Source: Parasutterella excrementihominis YIT 11859
GTDB lineage: Bacteria; Pseudomonadota; Gammaproteobacteria; Burkholderiales; Burkholderiaceae_F
Length of the DNA stretch: 36,610 bases
Direction: 5' to 3'
Assembly (NCBI RefSeq): GCF_000205025.1
Contig: NZ_GL883700.1
Span: forward strand, 1-36,610
Positions 8,981 to 16,190 of the stretch are shown here, piece by piece (position 1 is the stretch's first letter; every line of letters begins with the position of its first letter). The notes beneath the pieces are model-generated. The model did no database searches. It saw only the letters and a program-made list of their open reading frames with translations, and had not been told where the DNA came from. The translations under genes were made by a program, and so were the position numbers.

Positions 8981-8985
8981 GGAAA

Positions 8986-10125
8986 TTAAATATTGAATAT
9001 CTCTCTCGTTCTAGCCTCTATCGAGGCCGCGTCTTCTTCAATAGGCTTCCGTACTCCAGTTAATAAAATTTGGACGTCGTCTGCCAGTATCTGTGGGATA
9101 CCGGAGAGTTTTCGCATAACTAAAGTTTGTTCCGGGCACGCTTCCACACACCGTTTGCAGTCCACGCATCTGAGAGGGTCTGCCAGGAGTTTAAAGTGAC
9201 CGTCCTTCTCTCGTGAGGTTAAGCAGCCGGAAGGGCAAAGCAGCACACAGATGTTGCACCCGGTGCATGTATTTTTGTAAACACCGGGAAGCGGAAATAT
9301 CTTCTCAGTAATCTCATACTCCGTTTTTTTGTCACGGATCAGCTTGATGCAGTCAATAAGCATCTCTCGACCAAGCACTGGGAAAACTTTCTCAGTTTTC
9401 GGAGCATTGCCTTTCAAGCTTGCAATTTCTGACCTTTCCAGCAATTCATTAGAGATCTTTCTAAAGATCTTTCTGCGCTTTAAATTGTCTAATTCTTCGG
9501 AGGCCGTTTCAGTAATTTCAATCTTCGGCTGTATCTTCAGTATGTCTGAGAGTCTGGAAATTTTTTGAGCCATGCTTTTGGCAGGGTCTCCTTCGTTACT
9601 GATCGCGCAGTTTCTGCAGTTTCCGCAATAAACAACAACTTTAGCTTCCGTTGTTAATTGGGCCAATACGAAGAGCGCAGGGCTCATACTTCCTAAACAA
9701 CCGACGGAAATTCGTTCTTTTGCTTGCGAACTTTTAGGGCAAGTAAAGATAGCCGAGAGATTGGTCGATTGATGTTCTTGATTCTCTTCCAGTAATTTTT
9801 TGAGTTGAAACAGAGCAGAATAAAGAGGGTACTTTGCAAAAGCAAACGCCTCAGTAGGACAAGAACTTACGCACGCTCCGCAAACAGTACATTTGATATT
9901 TTCTAAACCGATCGTTCCGTTATTGAGGAAAATGGCTTTTTCACGGCATGCTTCAACACAGCGACGACAAGAAGATTTTGGAAAAAGAGTCCTAACGCAT
10001 CGGTTTTTCTCAAATGTGAGCTTGGCGTTATGAATATCTAAAGCTTGTTCGCCGTACCTTTTCTCAATGTCAGAACGGCACAGTCCAAGCAGATGTTCAA
10101 TTACCTGTGTTTTATCAAGGGACAT
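8986..10125 (-). CDS. Four-cluster ferredoxin-type 4Fe-4S protein
   Basis: Cytoplasmic iron-sulfur protein of 379 aa. Two N-terminal cluster motifs are an atypical C-x9-C-x2-C-x3-C (CVRTLFPKSSCRRCVEAC) and a standard CTVCGACVSSCP. Two C-terminal ones are CTGCNICVLLCP and CVDCKRCVEACP. Between them is a roughly 180-residue middle section with further cysteines (TCPKSS, VGCLGS, YCGNCRNCAI) that might bind another metal or cofactor, or be redox active. I do not recognise the middle domain, and no enzyme partner is adjacent. The likely role is electron transfer between a soluble dehydrogenase and an acceptor, by inference only. The Shine-Dalgarno is weak (AGAAAG). It is separated from the upstream sirtuin by a strong terminator, so it is transcribed on its own. 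Its 3' end abuts the P-loop kinase with no terminator between them. Confidence 0.75.
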   Translation of the reverse strand: MSLDKTQVIEHLLGLCRSDIEKRYGEQALDIHNAKLTFEKNRCVRTLFPKSSCRRCVEACREKAIFLNNGTIGLENIKCTVCGACVSSCPTEAFAFAKYPLYSALFQLKKLLEENQEHQSTNLSAIFTCPKSSQAKERISVGCLGSMSPALFVLAQLTTEAKVVVYCGNCRNCAISNEGDPAKSMAQKISRLSDILKIQPKIEITETASEELDNLKRRKIFRKISNELLERSEIASLKGNAPKTEKVFPVLGREMLIDCIKLIRDKKTEYEITEKIFPLPGVYKNTCTGCNICVLLCPSGCLTSREKDGHFKLLADPLRCVDCKRCVEACPEQTLVMRKLSGIPQILADDVQILLTGVRKPIEEDAASIEARTREIFNI

Positions 10126-10185
10126 CTTTTCTTTCTAGCAGGTTGTGATGGCCTCTATTCTAGGAGATAGCAGGAAGAACAGAAC

Positions 10186-10219
10186 AAAAAAATCGCCCTC
10201 CGAAAGATTTGGAGAGCGA
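10186..10219 (-). terminator. Rho-independent terminator of the sirtuin gene
   Basis: On the minus strand TCGCTCTCC (10219-10211) pairs with GGAGGGCGA (10201-10193) with one G-U pair. It is followed by seven T's. It separates the sirtuin and ferredoxin transcripts. Confidence 0.88.
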
Positions 10220-10257
10220 GTTAGGAGAGATGTATGAAAACTCATGTTCTGAATTTG

Positions 10258-11031
10258 TTATTCGGTGGCCTTTTCTTTCAGTCGCGACGTTAATTCTTTC
10301 TTTAATTCTTCAAGAAGCGGGGGAAGCGTCTCAGTGCATTTTCCATAAATTCTATGATTAAATTTGGAATATGGATGGATGAGCGGATCTAAATCAAGAT
10401 TGATTCTTATCGATGCTTTCGTTTCTCTCACGAAATTGGCCGCAGGATAGACGGTGCCGGAAGTGCCTACGGAAATAAAGACGCAGGCTTTCTTGAGATA
10501 CGAAGGTATCCAATCCATGCCGTAAGGTACTTCTCCGAAAAGCACAACATTGGGTCTCATTGCGAAATTGGTCGCTTCGCAAACCGGACAAACCTGTTCT
10601 CGTTCGTAGAAGCCGACTCTTGGGAAAGTCTTTTTGCACTTTCTGCACAAGGAAGTTTGGAAGTCGCCGTGCAGATGGAAAACTCGTGGAGCTCCTGCTA
10701 ATTCATTAAGGTTGTCAACGTTTTGAGTGACATGTATCACATCACAAAAAGGAGCCATTTCCTTTTGGAAATTTGCAATTGCTATATGAGCTGCGTTAGG
10801 CCGACACGGTTCGGCGTTTTTGATTCTTTCGTTATAGAAGTCAAATACATCTTGTGTATGCCTTTCAAGTGCGCGGATAGAAGCGAGCTCCTTTGGATCG
10901 TATTTTCTCCAGAGGCCGTTGGCATCTCTAAAAGTCGGGATTCCGCTCTCTGCAGAAAGACCCGCTCCGGACAAGATGAATACAAGAGGGCGATCACCTT
11001 TAAGCGTTAATTCTTTGAAGTTTATTTCCAT
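10258..11031 (-). CDS. NAD-dependent protein deacylase, sirtuin (CobB type)
   Basis: Sir2-family enzyme of 257 aa that removes acyl groups from lysines using NAD. Motifs: GAGLSAESGIPTFRD for NAD binding (22-36), TQNVDNLNELAG (102-113), catalytic His121 in HLHGD, a zinc site of two CxxC pairs (129/132 and 148/151), and RPNVVLFGEVPYG, all as in CobB. Tyr66 and Arg69 in FYNERI sit at the spacing that in CobB and SIRT5 recognises succinyl/malonyl groups, so desuccinylation is likely in addition to deacetylation. The usual His in the NxDNLH motif is Asn here. TGGAGA lies before the ATG. It is monocistronic with a strong terminator. Acyl-CoA synthetases are typical targets of the family, but none is in the window. 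Confidence 0.93.
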   Translation of the reverse strand: MEINFKELTLKGDRPLVFILSGAGLSAESGIPTFRDANGLWRKYDPKELASIRALERHTQDVFDFYNERIKNAEPCRPNAAHIAIANFQKEMAPFCDVIHVTQNVDNLNELAGAPRVFHLHGDFQTSLCRKCKKTFPRVGFYEREQVCPVCEATNFAMRPNVVLFGEVPYGMDWIPSYLKKACVFISVGTSGTVYPAANFVRETKASIRINLDLDPLIHPYSKFNHRIYGKCTETLPPLLEELKKELTSRLKEKATE

Positions 11032-11180
11032 TATTTTCTCCAGGTCACTTTATTAGTTAGAACCTAAGAAGATTCTTGCCTTATTAGTAATCTTAAACAG
11101 ACTCACGTTAATATTTGTCGCGATATGGAGATAAAGGATCCACGATGCAGAAGAATAGGGAAAGAGCGAAGATGCAAAAA

Positions 11181-11205
11181 GGGGATCGGAAAATTTCCGA
11201 TCCCC
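11181..11205 (-). terminator. Rho-independent terminator of the flavin reductase at 11246
   Basis: A perfect dyad GGGGATCGGAAA/TTTCCGATCCCC, followed on the minus strand by TTTTT, lies about 40 bases past the reductase stop. Confidence 0.92.
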
Positions 11206-11245
11206 GAACATGTTAGAGATCAAACAATTTCAGCTATTGGAAAGA

Positions 11246-13039
11246 TTAGTTTCCTTTAGCAGCATGTGTACCGGCATCACGACCGAAAGTCATGATGTCA
11301 GCAATGGCGTTGCCGCCCAAACGGTTAGAACCGTGGATACCGCCTGTGGTCTCACCAGCAGCATAAAGACCTGGGATAACCTTACCGTTGGCGTCAAGAA
11401 CCTGAGCCTTGGTGTTGATTTCCAGTCCGCCCATGGTGTGGTGAACAGTCGGAACCTTCTGGCAGGCGTACCAAGGACCTTCAGTCATCTGCTTGTCAGC
11501 CTTGTTGTTGGCGACGAAGCCCAGCGGATCCTTGTATGTACCGGCAACAACACCGTTGTAGTCTTCAACAGCCTTCTTCAGGTTAGCAGCAGGCATGTTG
11601 AGTTTCTTGGCCAGTTCGTCAAGTGTCGGAGCAGAAACAACACGACCGAGGTCGATCATGTCTTTCATCTTGGCGCCGTTGGCGTCAACCCAGTCAAGAG
11701 ACGGATAACGGAGGTGGTTAACCAGGACGTAGTAAGTAGAGCCGGGTTGTGCAAAGATAGCCTTGGCCAAGACGTCACGAGGAGCACCTTCGTTTACGAA
11801 GCGGTTGCCTTCCTTATTGATGAACAGACGGTTACGGCCGGATGTACGAACCATTTCCATCAAACCTGTACCCGGAGTTCCGCAGGGATGAACCTGAATG
11901 TCGGACATACCGATAACGTGTGCACCGACTTTTTCACCCATGATGATGCCGGAGCCCTGGGCAGACTTGTTGAAGTTCGTGCAGCCGATGCCCTTGCCGA
12001 GGTCATAGTCTTTGAACACGCCGGTGTTGACTTTCTGACGAAGAGCAACATTAGCACCGAAGCCGCCTGTTGCCAGGATGACGCCCTTGTCAGCCATGAA
12101 CTTGGTGGTCTTGCCGGTGTGGTTGTCTTTAGCTACTACACCGATAACACGGCCGGCCTTGTCCTGAATCAGGGAGACCGCGTCCATGTCGGTGTAGACC
12201 TTCATGTCGTTGCCATGAGCGGCGATGTATTTTTCGAAGGAACGAATATAGGTGTTGCCGGACGGAGTAGCAGGATAGTGAGAACGCTGCCACAAAGCAC
12301 CCGTAGCAGTACCGACTTCGTCTTTAAACTTAACGCCGATGCTTTCCAGCCAATGAACGGACTCTAAAGCATGGTCAGTCAGGTAATGAACCAGATCAGG
12401 ATTGCCGATATTGTGGCCGCCCTTCATGGTCTGTTCATAGTGTTTCTGGATAGAGTCTTCGATACCCTGTTTGCCCTGACGCTGCGGGTCAGCTGCGTTC
12501 AAAGCGCCTTCAGAAACGTTGGTGGAGCCGCCGAGGATGCCGAGTTTTTCAAGAACGATAACTTTGGCACCGGCCTGCTGAGCAGCGATAGCAGAAGCTA
12601 AGCCGGATCCGCCGCCGCCGACAACGACAACATTAGTCTTGATTTCAGCGGGAAGAGCAGTGTATTTTTCGCTGTTCTTCATCAGCTTGGCCATGTCAGC
12701 CTTGGAAACCTTAGCCTGTTCGAGTGCTTTCTTAACGGCGCCCTTCAATGCGAAGGAAGTAATGGTTGCGCCGGTAACATTGTCTACGCCGAGAGATTGG
12801 CGATCGATAATCTTCTTGGACAGTTTGTCCAGAGCGACTTTGCCGACACCGATAGTTTCAAGGTTGTCAGGATATTCAATCTTTTCAATCTTGTTCTTGC
12901 TGACGGTTACCTTGACGGTGAAGGCAGCATTATGACCGTTGACTTTTTCAGTGTAAGTTCCGGGTGTATAGGTGACTGCATTGGCTGCGAGTGCAACGCC
13001 GGCAAGTCCGACAGCCACGGAAAGTTTGGTCAAAAGCAT
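11246..13039 (-). CDS. Exported FMN/FAD flavoprotein reductase, paralogue of the one at 5142
   Basis: Periplasmic flavin reductase of 597 aa. It has a signal peptide (about 1-21, ending LAANA), an FMN-binding domain with flavinylation motif DNVTGAT (86-92, FMN expected on Thr92), and an FAD domain beginning GGGGSG. Catalytic-region markers are retained: Arg in GAPRD, HHTMGG (533-538) and Arg573 in GSNRLGGNA. It has no haem motifs. The substrate-side loop reads HPCGTPGTG, where its paralogue has HPNGTPGTG, so substrates may be related but not identical. Start: ATG at 13039 follows AAAGGAG by 6 bases. The frame stays open upstream to 13075, but that would place 12 charged residues before the signal peptide. 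It is monocistronic, with inverted repeats upstream and a strong terminator downstream. The codon pattern is more GC-rich at third positions than in the paralogue, consistent with high expression. Confidence 0.9.
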   Translation of the reverse strand: MLLTKLSVAVGLAGVALAANAVTYTPGTYTEKVNGHNAAFTVKVTVSKNKIEKIEYPDNLETIGVGKVALDKLSKKIIDRQSLGVDNVTGATITSFALKGAVKKALEQAKVSKADMAKLMKNSEKYTALPAEIKTNVVVVGGGGSGLASAIAAQQAGAKVIVLEKLGILGGSTNVSEGALNAADPQRQGKQGIEDSIQKHYEQTMKGGHNIGNPDLVHYLTDHALESVHWLESIGVKFKDEVGTATGALWQRSHYPATPSGNTYIRSFEKYIAAHGNDMKVYTDMDAVSLIQDKAGRVIGVVAKDNHTGKTTKFMADKGVILATGGFGANVALRQKVNTGVFKDYDLGKGIGCTNFNKSAQGSGIIMGEKVGAHVIGMSDIQVHPCGTPGTGLMEMVRTSGRNRLFINKEGNRFVNEGAPRDVLAKAIFAQPGSTYYVLVNHLRYPSLDWVDANGAKMKDMIDLGRVVSAPTLDELAKKLNMPAANLKKAVEDYNGVVAGTYKDPLGFVANNKADKQMTEGPWYACQKVPTVHHTMGGLEINTKAQVLDANGKVIPGLYAAGETTGGIHGSNRLGGNAIADIMTFGRDAGTHAAKGN

Positions 13040-13079
13040 TAGTTTTCTCCTTTGGTAGGTACGGGAAAGATCCATACCG

Positions 13080-13132
13080 TTGTCTTACAAAAGTACCCAC
13101 AAGAGGTACTTATTACAAATTGTAAGAGACAA
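13080..13132 (-). promoter_or_regulatory. Nested inverted repeats upstream of the 11246 reductase
   Basis: An inner repeat AAGTACC-N7-GGTACTT (13091-13111) and a palindrome TTACAA-A-TTGTAA (13113-13125) lie inside an outer repeat TTGTCTTACAA / TTGTAAGAGACAA. The region is both upstream of the reductase (start 13039) and downstream of the psiE-family stop (13159). It could be an operator cluster or a psiE terminator: the inner dyad is followed by TTTTG on the minus strand. Confidence 0.45.
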
Positions 13133-13158
13133 TAGGAGAAAATGAATAGGTATAAGTA

Positions 13159-13653
13159 CTATGGGTTATCGTCTTTCTGGATGTCTTTCTTTTTGCAGAC
13201 TATTCCGGAGAGCTTGCCGCTCAGCTTCTGCAGGGAAGAGAGGTTTTCTTCCTCAATATCATCATGAAGGCCTTTAATCTGACGGGATATCAGGAGGGAG
13301 ATCGTTAAGATGAGAATTGAAACAGAAGTAAGAAGAATCCACTTGCTCGTTAGATGTTCCATATTAATAATGAGGTAACGAGCAACAGCCACAACAGTAA
13401 TGACCAGAGGCGTCTTGAGTTTTAACTCATGCTGTCCGAGCGAATACTGTCTGACCATCGACAAAATCTCGATGAATAAGAACAAGAGCAGTAAGTTAGC
13501 CAAGCCGATGCTCTTGGTCGCAAACATGTCATAACCTTCGGCCACGATCGCGACTGCGGTCGCAATTGTGATGATGATCAGGGCGCCTGCCTGAATGATC
13601 AGAAGAAGGGTTTCGAACTTGTCGTTAATTTTTGCGATGATTGGTTTATTCAT
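13159..13653 (-). CDS. PsiE-family (phosphate-starvation-inducible) membrane protein
   Basis: Inner-membrane protein of 164 aa with four predicted transmembrane segments: LLLIIQAGALIIITIATAVAI (about 16-36), LANLLLLFLFIEIL (52-65), a segment around TPLVITVVAVARYLII and ILLTSVSILILTISLLI. The central FLFIEILSMVRQYSLGQHELKLKTP matches the PsiE family. A charged cytoplasmic tail (LHDDIEEENLSSLQKLSGKL) follows the last segment. The family is induced by phosphate limitation in E. coli, but its molecular role is not known. The Shine-Dalgarno is weak (AAGA). No pho box was recognised upstream. It appears to be transcribed alone. Confidence 0.75.
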   Translation of the reverse strand: MNKPIIAKINDKFETLLLIIQAGALIIITIATAVAIVAEGYDMFATKSIGLANLLLLFLFIEILSMVRQYSLGQHELKLKTPLVITVVAVARYLIINMEHLTSKWILLTSVSILILTISLLISRQIKGLHDDIEEENLSSLQKLSGKLSGIVCKKKDIQKDDNP

Positions 13654-14078
13654 TTTTTTCTTGATTAATAATGGGTCCCGCGACCCATGCCTGCATTATG
13701 AGAAAAAAAAGAGGCTAGTGCGGCTTAATAAGTAGCAATCTACCAAGAATGGGCGAAAGCGATCTTGGATTGCAACTTTTTGTTCATCAAAAATCAAACT
13801 GTTCGATTCATCTATTTGAAAATAAATAGAAAAGTAACTGTTGAACAAACGGTTGATCGCTGAAAAATTATTTAGCAAACTACTAGACAAACAAAAAATA
13901 CTTGTTTTTAAATTTTGAGAGGAATCCTTCGATCTGAGTGTTTAGAATTGGAGCACATTTTTGCCAGGTAATGGCAGCGATTAATAAGTGGAGGGGGCAT
14001 TGGATTGTGCTCAAGTGCGAACCAAACTCGCTCTCTTAAAAGGATGCGGAATAACGAATAAACGCACGCGGTAAAAGT
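13654..14078. other. Divergent intergenic region between psiE-family gene and antiporter
   Basis: About 425 AT-rich bases that should carry promoters for both divergent genes. A hairpin TCTATTT-GAAAAT-AAATAGA lies at 13811-13830. No coding frame is convincing. No well-spaced promoter or known riboswitch was recognised. Confidence 0.4.
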
Positions 14079-15845
14079 ATGGAAGGTATTTCTCTCATTT
14101 CGACCTTAGCGATCGGTTTCGGTGTCGCTTTGGTCCTGGGGTTTTTGGCAGAAAAATTAAAAGTGCCGGCATTGGTCGGCTACTTGCTCGCCGGTATTTT
14201 GGTTTCGCCGTCGGTATTCGGCTTTGATGTGGATTTGAACTTGGCCAACCAGCTGGCTGAAATCGGCATCATGCTCCTGATGTTCGGCGTGGGCCTGCAT
14301 TTCTCCTTGACAGACTTGCTGAAGGTCAAAGGCCTTGTTGTTCCGGGCGCGATTTGCCAAATGCTTTTGTCAGCCTTAATCGGTTTTGGCTTAAGCTGGC
14401 TTTGGGGCTGGGACGTAGGTCATTCAGTTCTTCTCGGCTGCTGTTTATCCTGTGCTTCCACGGTCGTTGTTCTCAAAGCCTTGGAGGCAAGAGGCATGCT
14501 CGAAGGCTTCGACGGCAACGTAGCAGTGGGCTGGCTGATCGTGCAGGACATGGTCACAGTCTTGCTCTTAGTTCTCTTGCCGCCAATGGCTTCAGTGTTC
14601 ACAGGCCAGGCTCAGACTTCTTCTCAGCCGCTCTGGCAGCTTCTGCTTATAACCTTGGCTCAGGTTGTCGTCTTTATCGTACTGATGCTGGTGATCGGGC
14701 GCCGTCTGCTGCCGTACCTCCTCTGGCAGGTTGCCAAAACCGGTTCCCGCGAACTCTTTACGCTTTGCGTATTGGCAGTGGCCATCGGTATTGCCTTCGG
14801 CGCCGCTGAAGTCTTCCATGTGTCCTTTGCTTTGGGTGCCTTCTTCGCCGGCATGGTGATGCGTGAATCCAAGTATGCCCATAGAGCAGCCGTGGAATCC
14901 CTTCCGCTGAGAGATGCCTTTTCGGTTATTTTCTTCGTCGGTGTCGGCATGATGTTCAATCCGATGGTGATCGTCGAACATCCTTGGCATCTGCTTTGCG
15001 TGCTGCTTTTAATCCTCTTCATTAACCCGATCATCGCCGCATTATTAGTGATGCTGTTCCGTTATCCCTTGCACACCGCCTTGACACTCGGCGCATGTTT
15101 AGGACAGATCGGTGAATTCTCGTTCATCTTGGCGAGCCTAGGAAAGTCCATGGGCATCGTCTCTGACGAAGGCATGAATCTCGTCTTGGCAACAGCGATT
15201 TTGACGATTGCGCTTAACCCGATTGCTTTTGCTACCCTTCCGAAAGTCGCTGAATTCCTTAAAAAACGCAGCAAACTGGCTCGTATTTCGGCTGCTCGCC
15301 CGGATCCACAGTCTCTTATGCCGGACGAAGTCGAAAAGAAGAAAATCACCGGTCATATCGTCATTGTGGGTTACGGCGACGTCGGCTGTAAGTTAACAGC
15401 AGCTCTTCAGAAAGATGAAATCCCAACCGTTATCGTCGACAAAGACGATTCCCTGGTGGCTCAGCTGCGTAAGAACGGATATACCGCTATTCAAGGCGAT
15501 GCCGTGGATCCGTCTGTTCTGCTTCAAGCTCACGTGCAAAACGCTGCCGTGATTGTTCTGACAATCCGTGATGAGATTTTGGAACGCAAGGTCGTAGAAA
15601 CTGCCAAGCTGATCAATCAAGGTGTTAAGGTTATCCTTCGAGCCGCTACTGACCAAGAAGCTAACCACTTCAGAGCGGATAACCTGGGAACGGTCGTTCA
15701 GGCTTCTGTGATTCTGTCCCAAGAAATGGATAAGTTGGTCCGTCTGGCAATCCTTAAAGGCGATTCTCCGGTGGACGAAGAAATCGCAGTTAACAGTGAT
15801 GTCAACCCGGCGCCCCCTTCACAGCATCCTGAAGTCAATCCCTAA
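14079..15845 (+). CDS. YbaL/Kef-type cation:proton antiporter (first copy)
   Basis: CPA2-family inner-membrane antiporter of 588 aa, exchanging K+ or Na+ for protons. The N-terminal 380 residues are the Na+/H+-exchanger fold with about 12 membrane helices (LVGYLLAGILVSP, LMFGVGLHFSL, FALGAFFAGMVMRES, GQIGEFSFILASLG are typical family blocks). After a linker (about 390-420) comes a RCK/TrkA-N nucleotide-binding domain with GYGDVG and AIQGDAVDPSVLLQAHV. The tail is short and acidic/Pro-rich. The overall arrangement matches E. coli YbaL and KefB. The start has only a weak Shine-Dalgarno (GGTAAAAG). A second, closely similar copy follows at 16191. A weak hairpin after the stop suggests separate transcripts. 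Confidence 0.88.
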   Translation: MEGISLISTLAIGFGVALVLGFLAEKLKVPALVGYLLAGILVSPSVFGFDVDLNLANQLAEIGIMLLMFGVGLHFSLTDLLKVKGLVVPGAICQMLLSALIGFGLSWLWGWDVGHSVLLGCCLSCASTVVVLKALEARGMLEGFDGNVAVGWLIVQDMVTVLLLVLLPPMASVFTGQAQTSSQPLWQLLLITLAQVVVFIVLMLVIGRRLLPYLLWQVAKTGSRELFTLCVLAVAIGIAFGAAEVFHVSFALGAFFAGMVMRESKYAHRAAVESLPLRDAFSVIFFVGVGMMFNPMVIVEHPWHLLCVLLLILFINPIIAALLVMLFRYPLHTALTLGACLGQIGEFSFILASLGKSMGIVSDEGMNLVLATAILTIALNPIAFATLPKVAEFLKKRSKLARISAARPDPQSLMPDEVEKKKITGHIVIVGYGDVGCKLTAALQKDEIPTVIVDKDDSLVAQLRKNGYTAIQGDAVDPSVLLQAHVQNAAVIVLTIRDEILERKVVETAKLINQGVKVILRAATDQEANHFRADNLGTVVQASVILSQEMDKLVRLAILKGDSPVDEEIAVNSDVNPAPPSQHPEVNP

Positions 15846-16190
15846 TATTTTATTGAGAAAGCTGAGTTTTTCAGCTTCCTTATTAATCTCGTGTGTCGCC
15901 TTTGGGAATTGTTCGATTTCTAAGAAATAGCGAATAAGGAATAAGAGTATTTATCCCTTTGATTCCTTATAGAAATTATGCGTCAAAAGCGAGATTTCTA
16001 AGATGGGCGGAAAAGTCCCATTTGTCAGTCTCAGAAAGCTTTCTCGAAAGTAGAATATTGCCTGAATTTGCGTGGACGAACCGGTTGGATCCTCCGAGTC
16101 ATGCAATTCGCTTAAGTGTACAGAACGGTTACGCTCAAAGAATTTTTAGCAATCTGCATTAAATTTTTGCCGGCATAGGACAAACGAACG
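15846..16190. other. Spacer between the two antiporter genes
   Basis: It contains a weak terminator-like hairpin (AAGCTGA-GTTTT-TCAGCTT, 15859-15877) right after the first antiporter. It also holds an 11-bp direct repeat GATTTCTAAGA (15915-15925 and 15993-16003) and an inverted repeat ATAAGGAAT/ATTCCTTAT (15934-15942 and 15962-15970). A 67-codon frame here lacks coding character. The repeats may be regulatory. Confidence 0.45.

Noticed and set aside
11210-12367. Long plus-strand open frame (385 codons)
   Set aside because: It is the mirror of the minus-strand reductase. The protein has no coherent motifs, whereas the minus strand encodes a complete family member.
13696-13890. 64-codon minus-strand frame upstream of the antiporter
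   Set aside because: It has no Shine-Dalgarno and no family resemblance. It is best read as intergenic DNA.
15959-16162. 67-codon frame between the antiporter genes
   Set aside because: Low coding quality, overlaps repeats, and has no ribosome-binding site.
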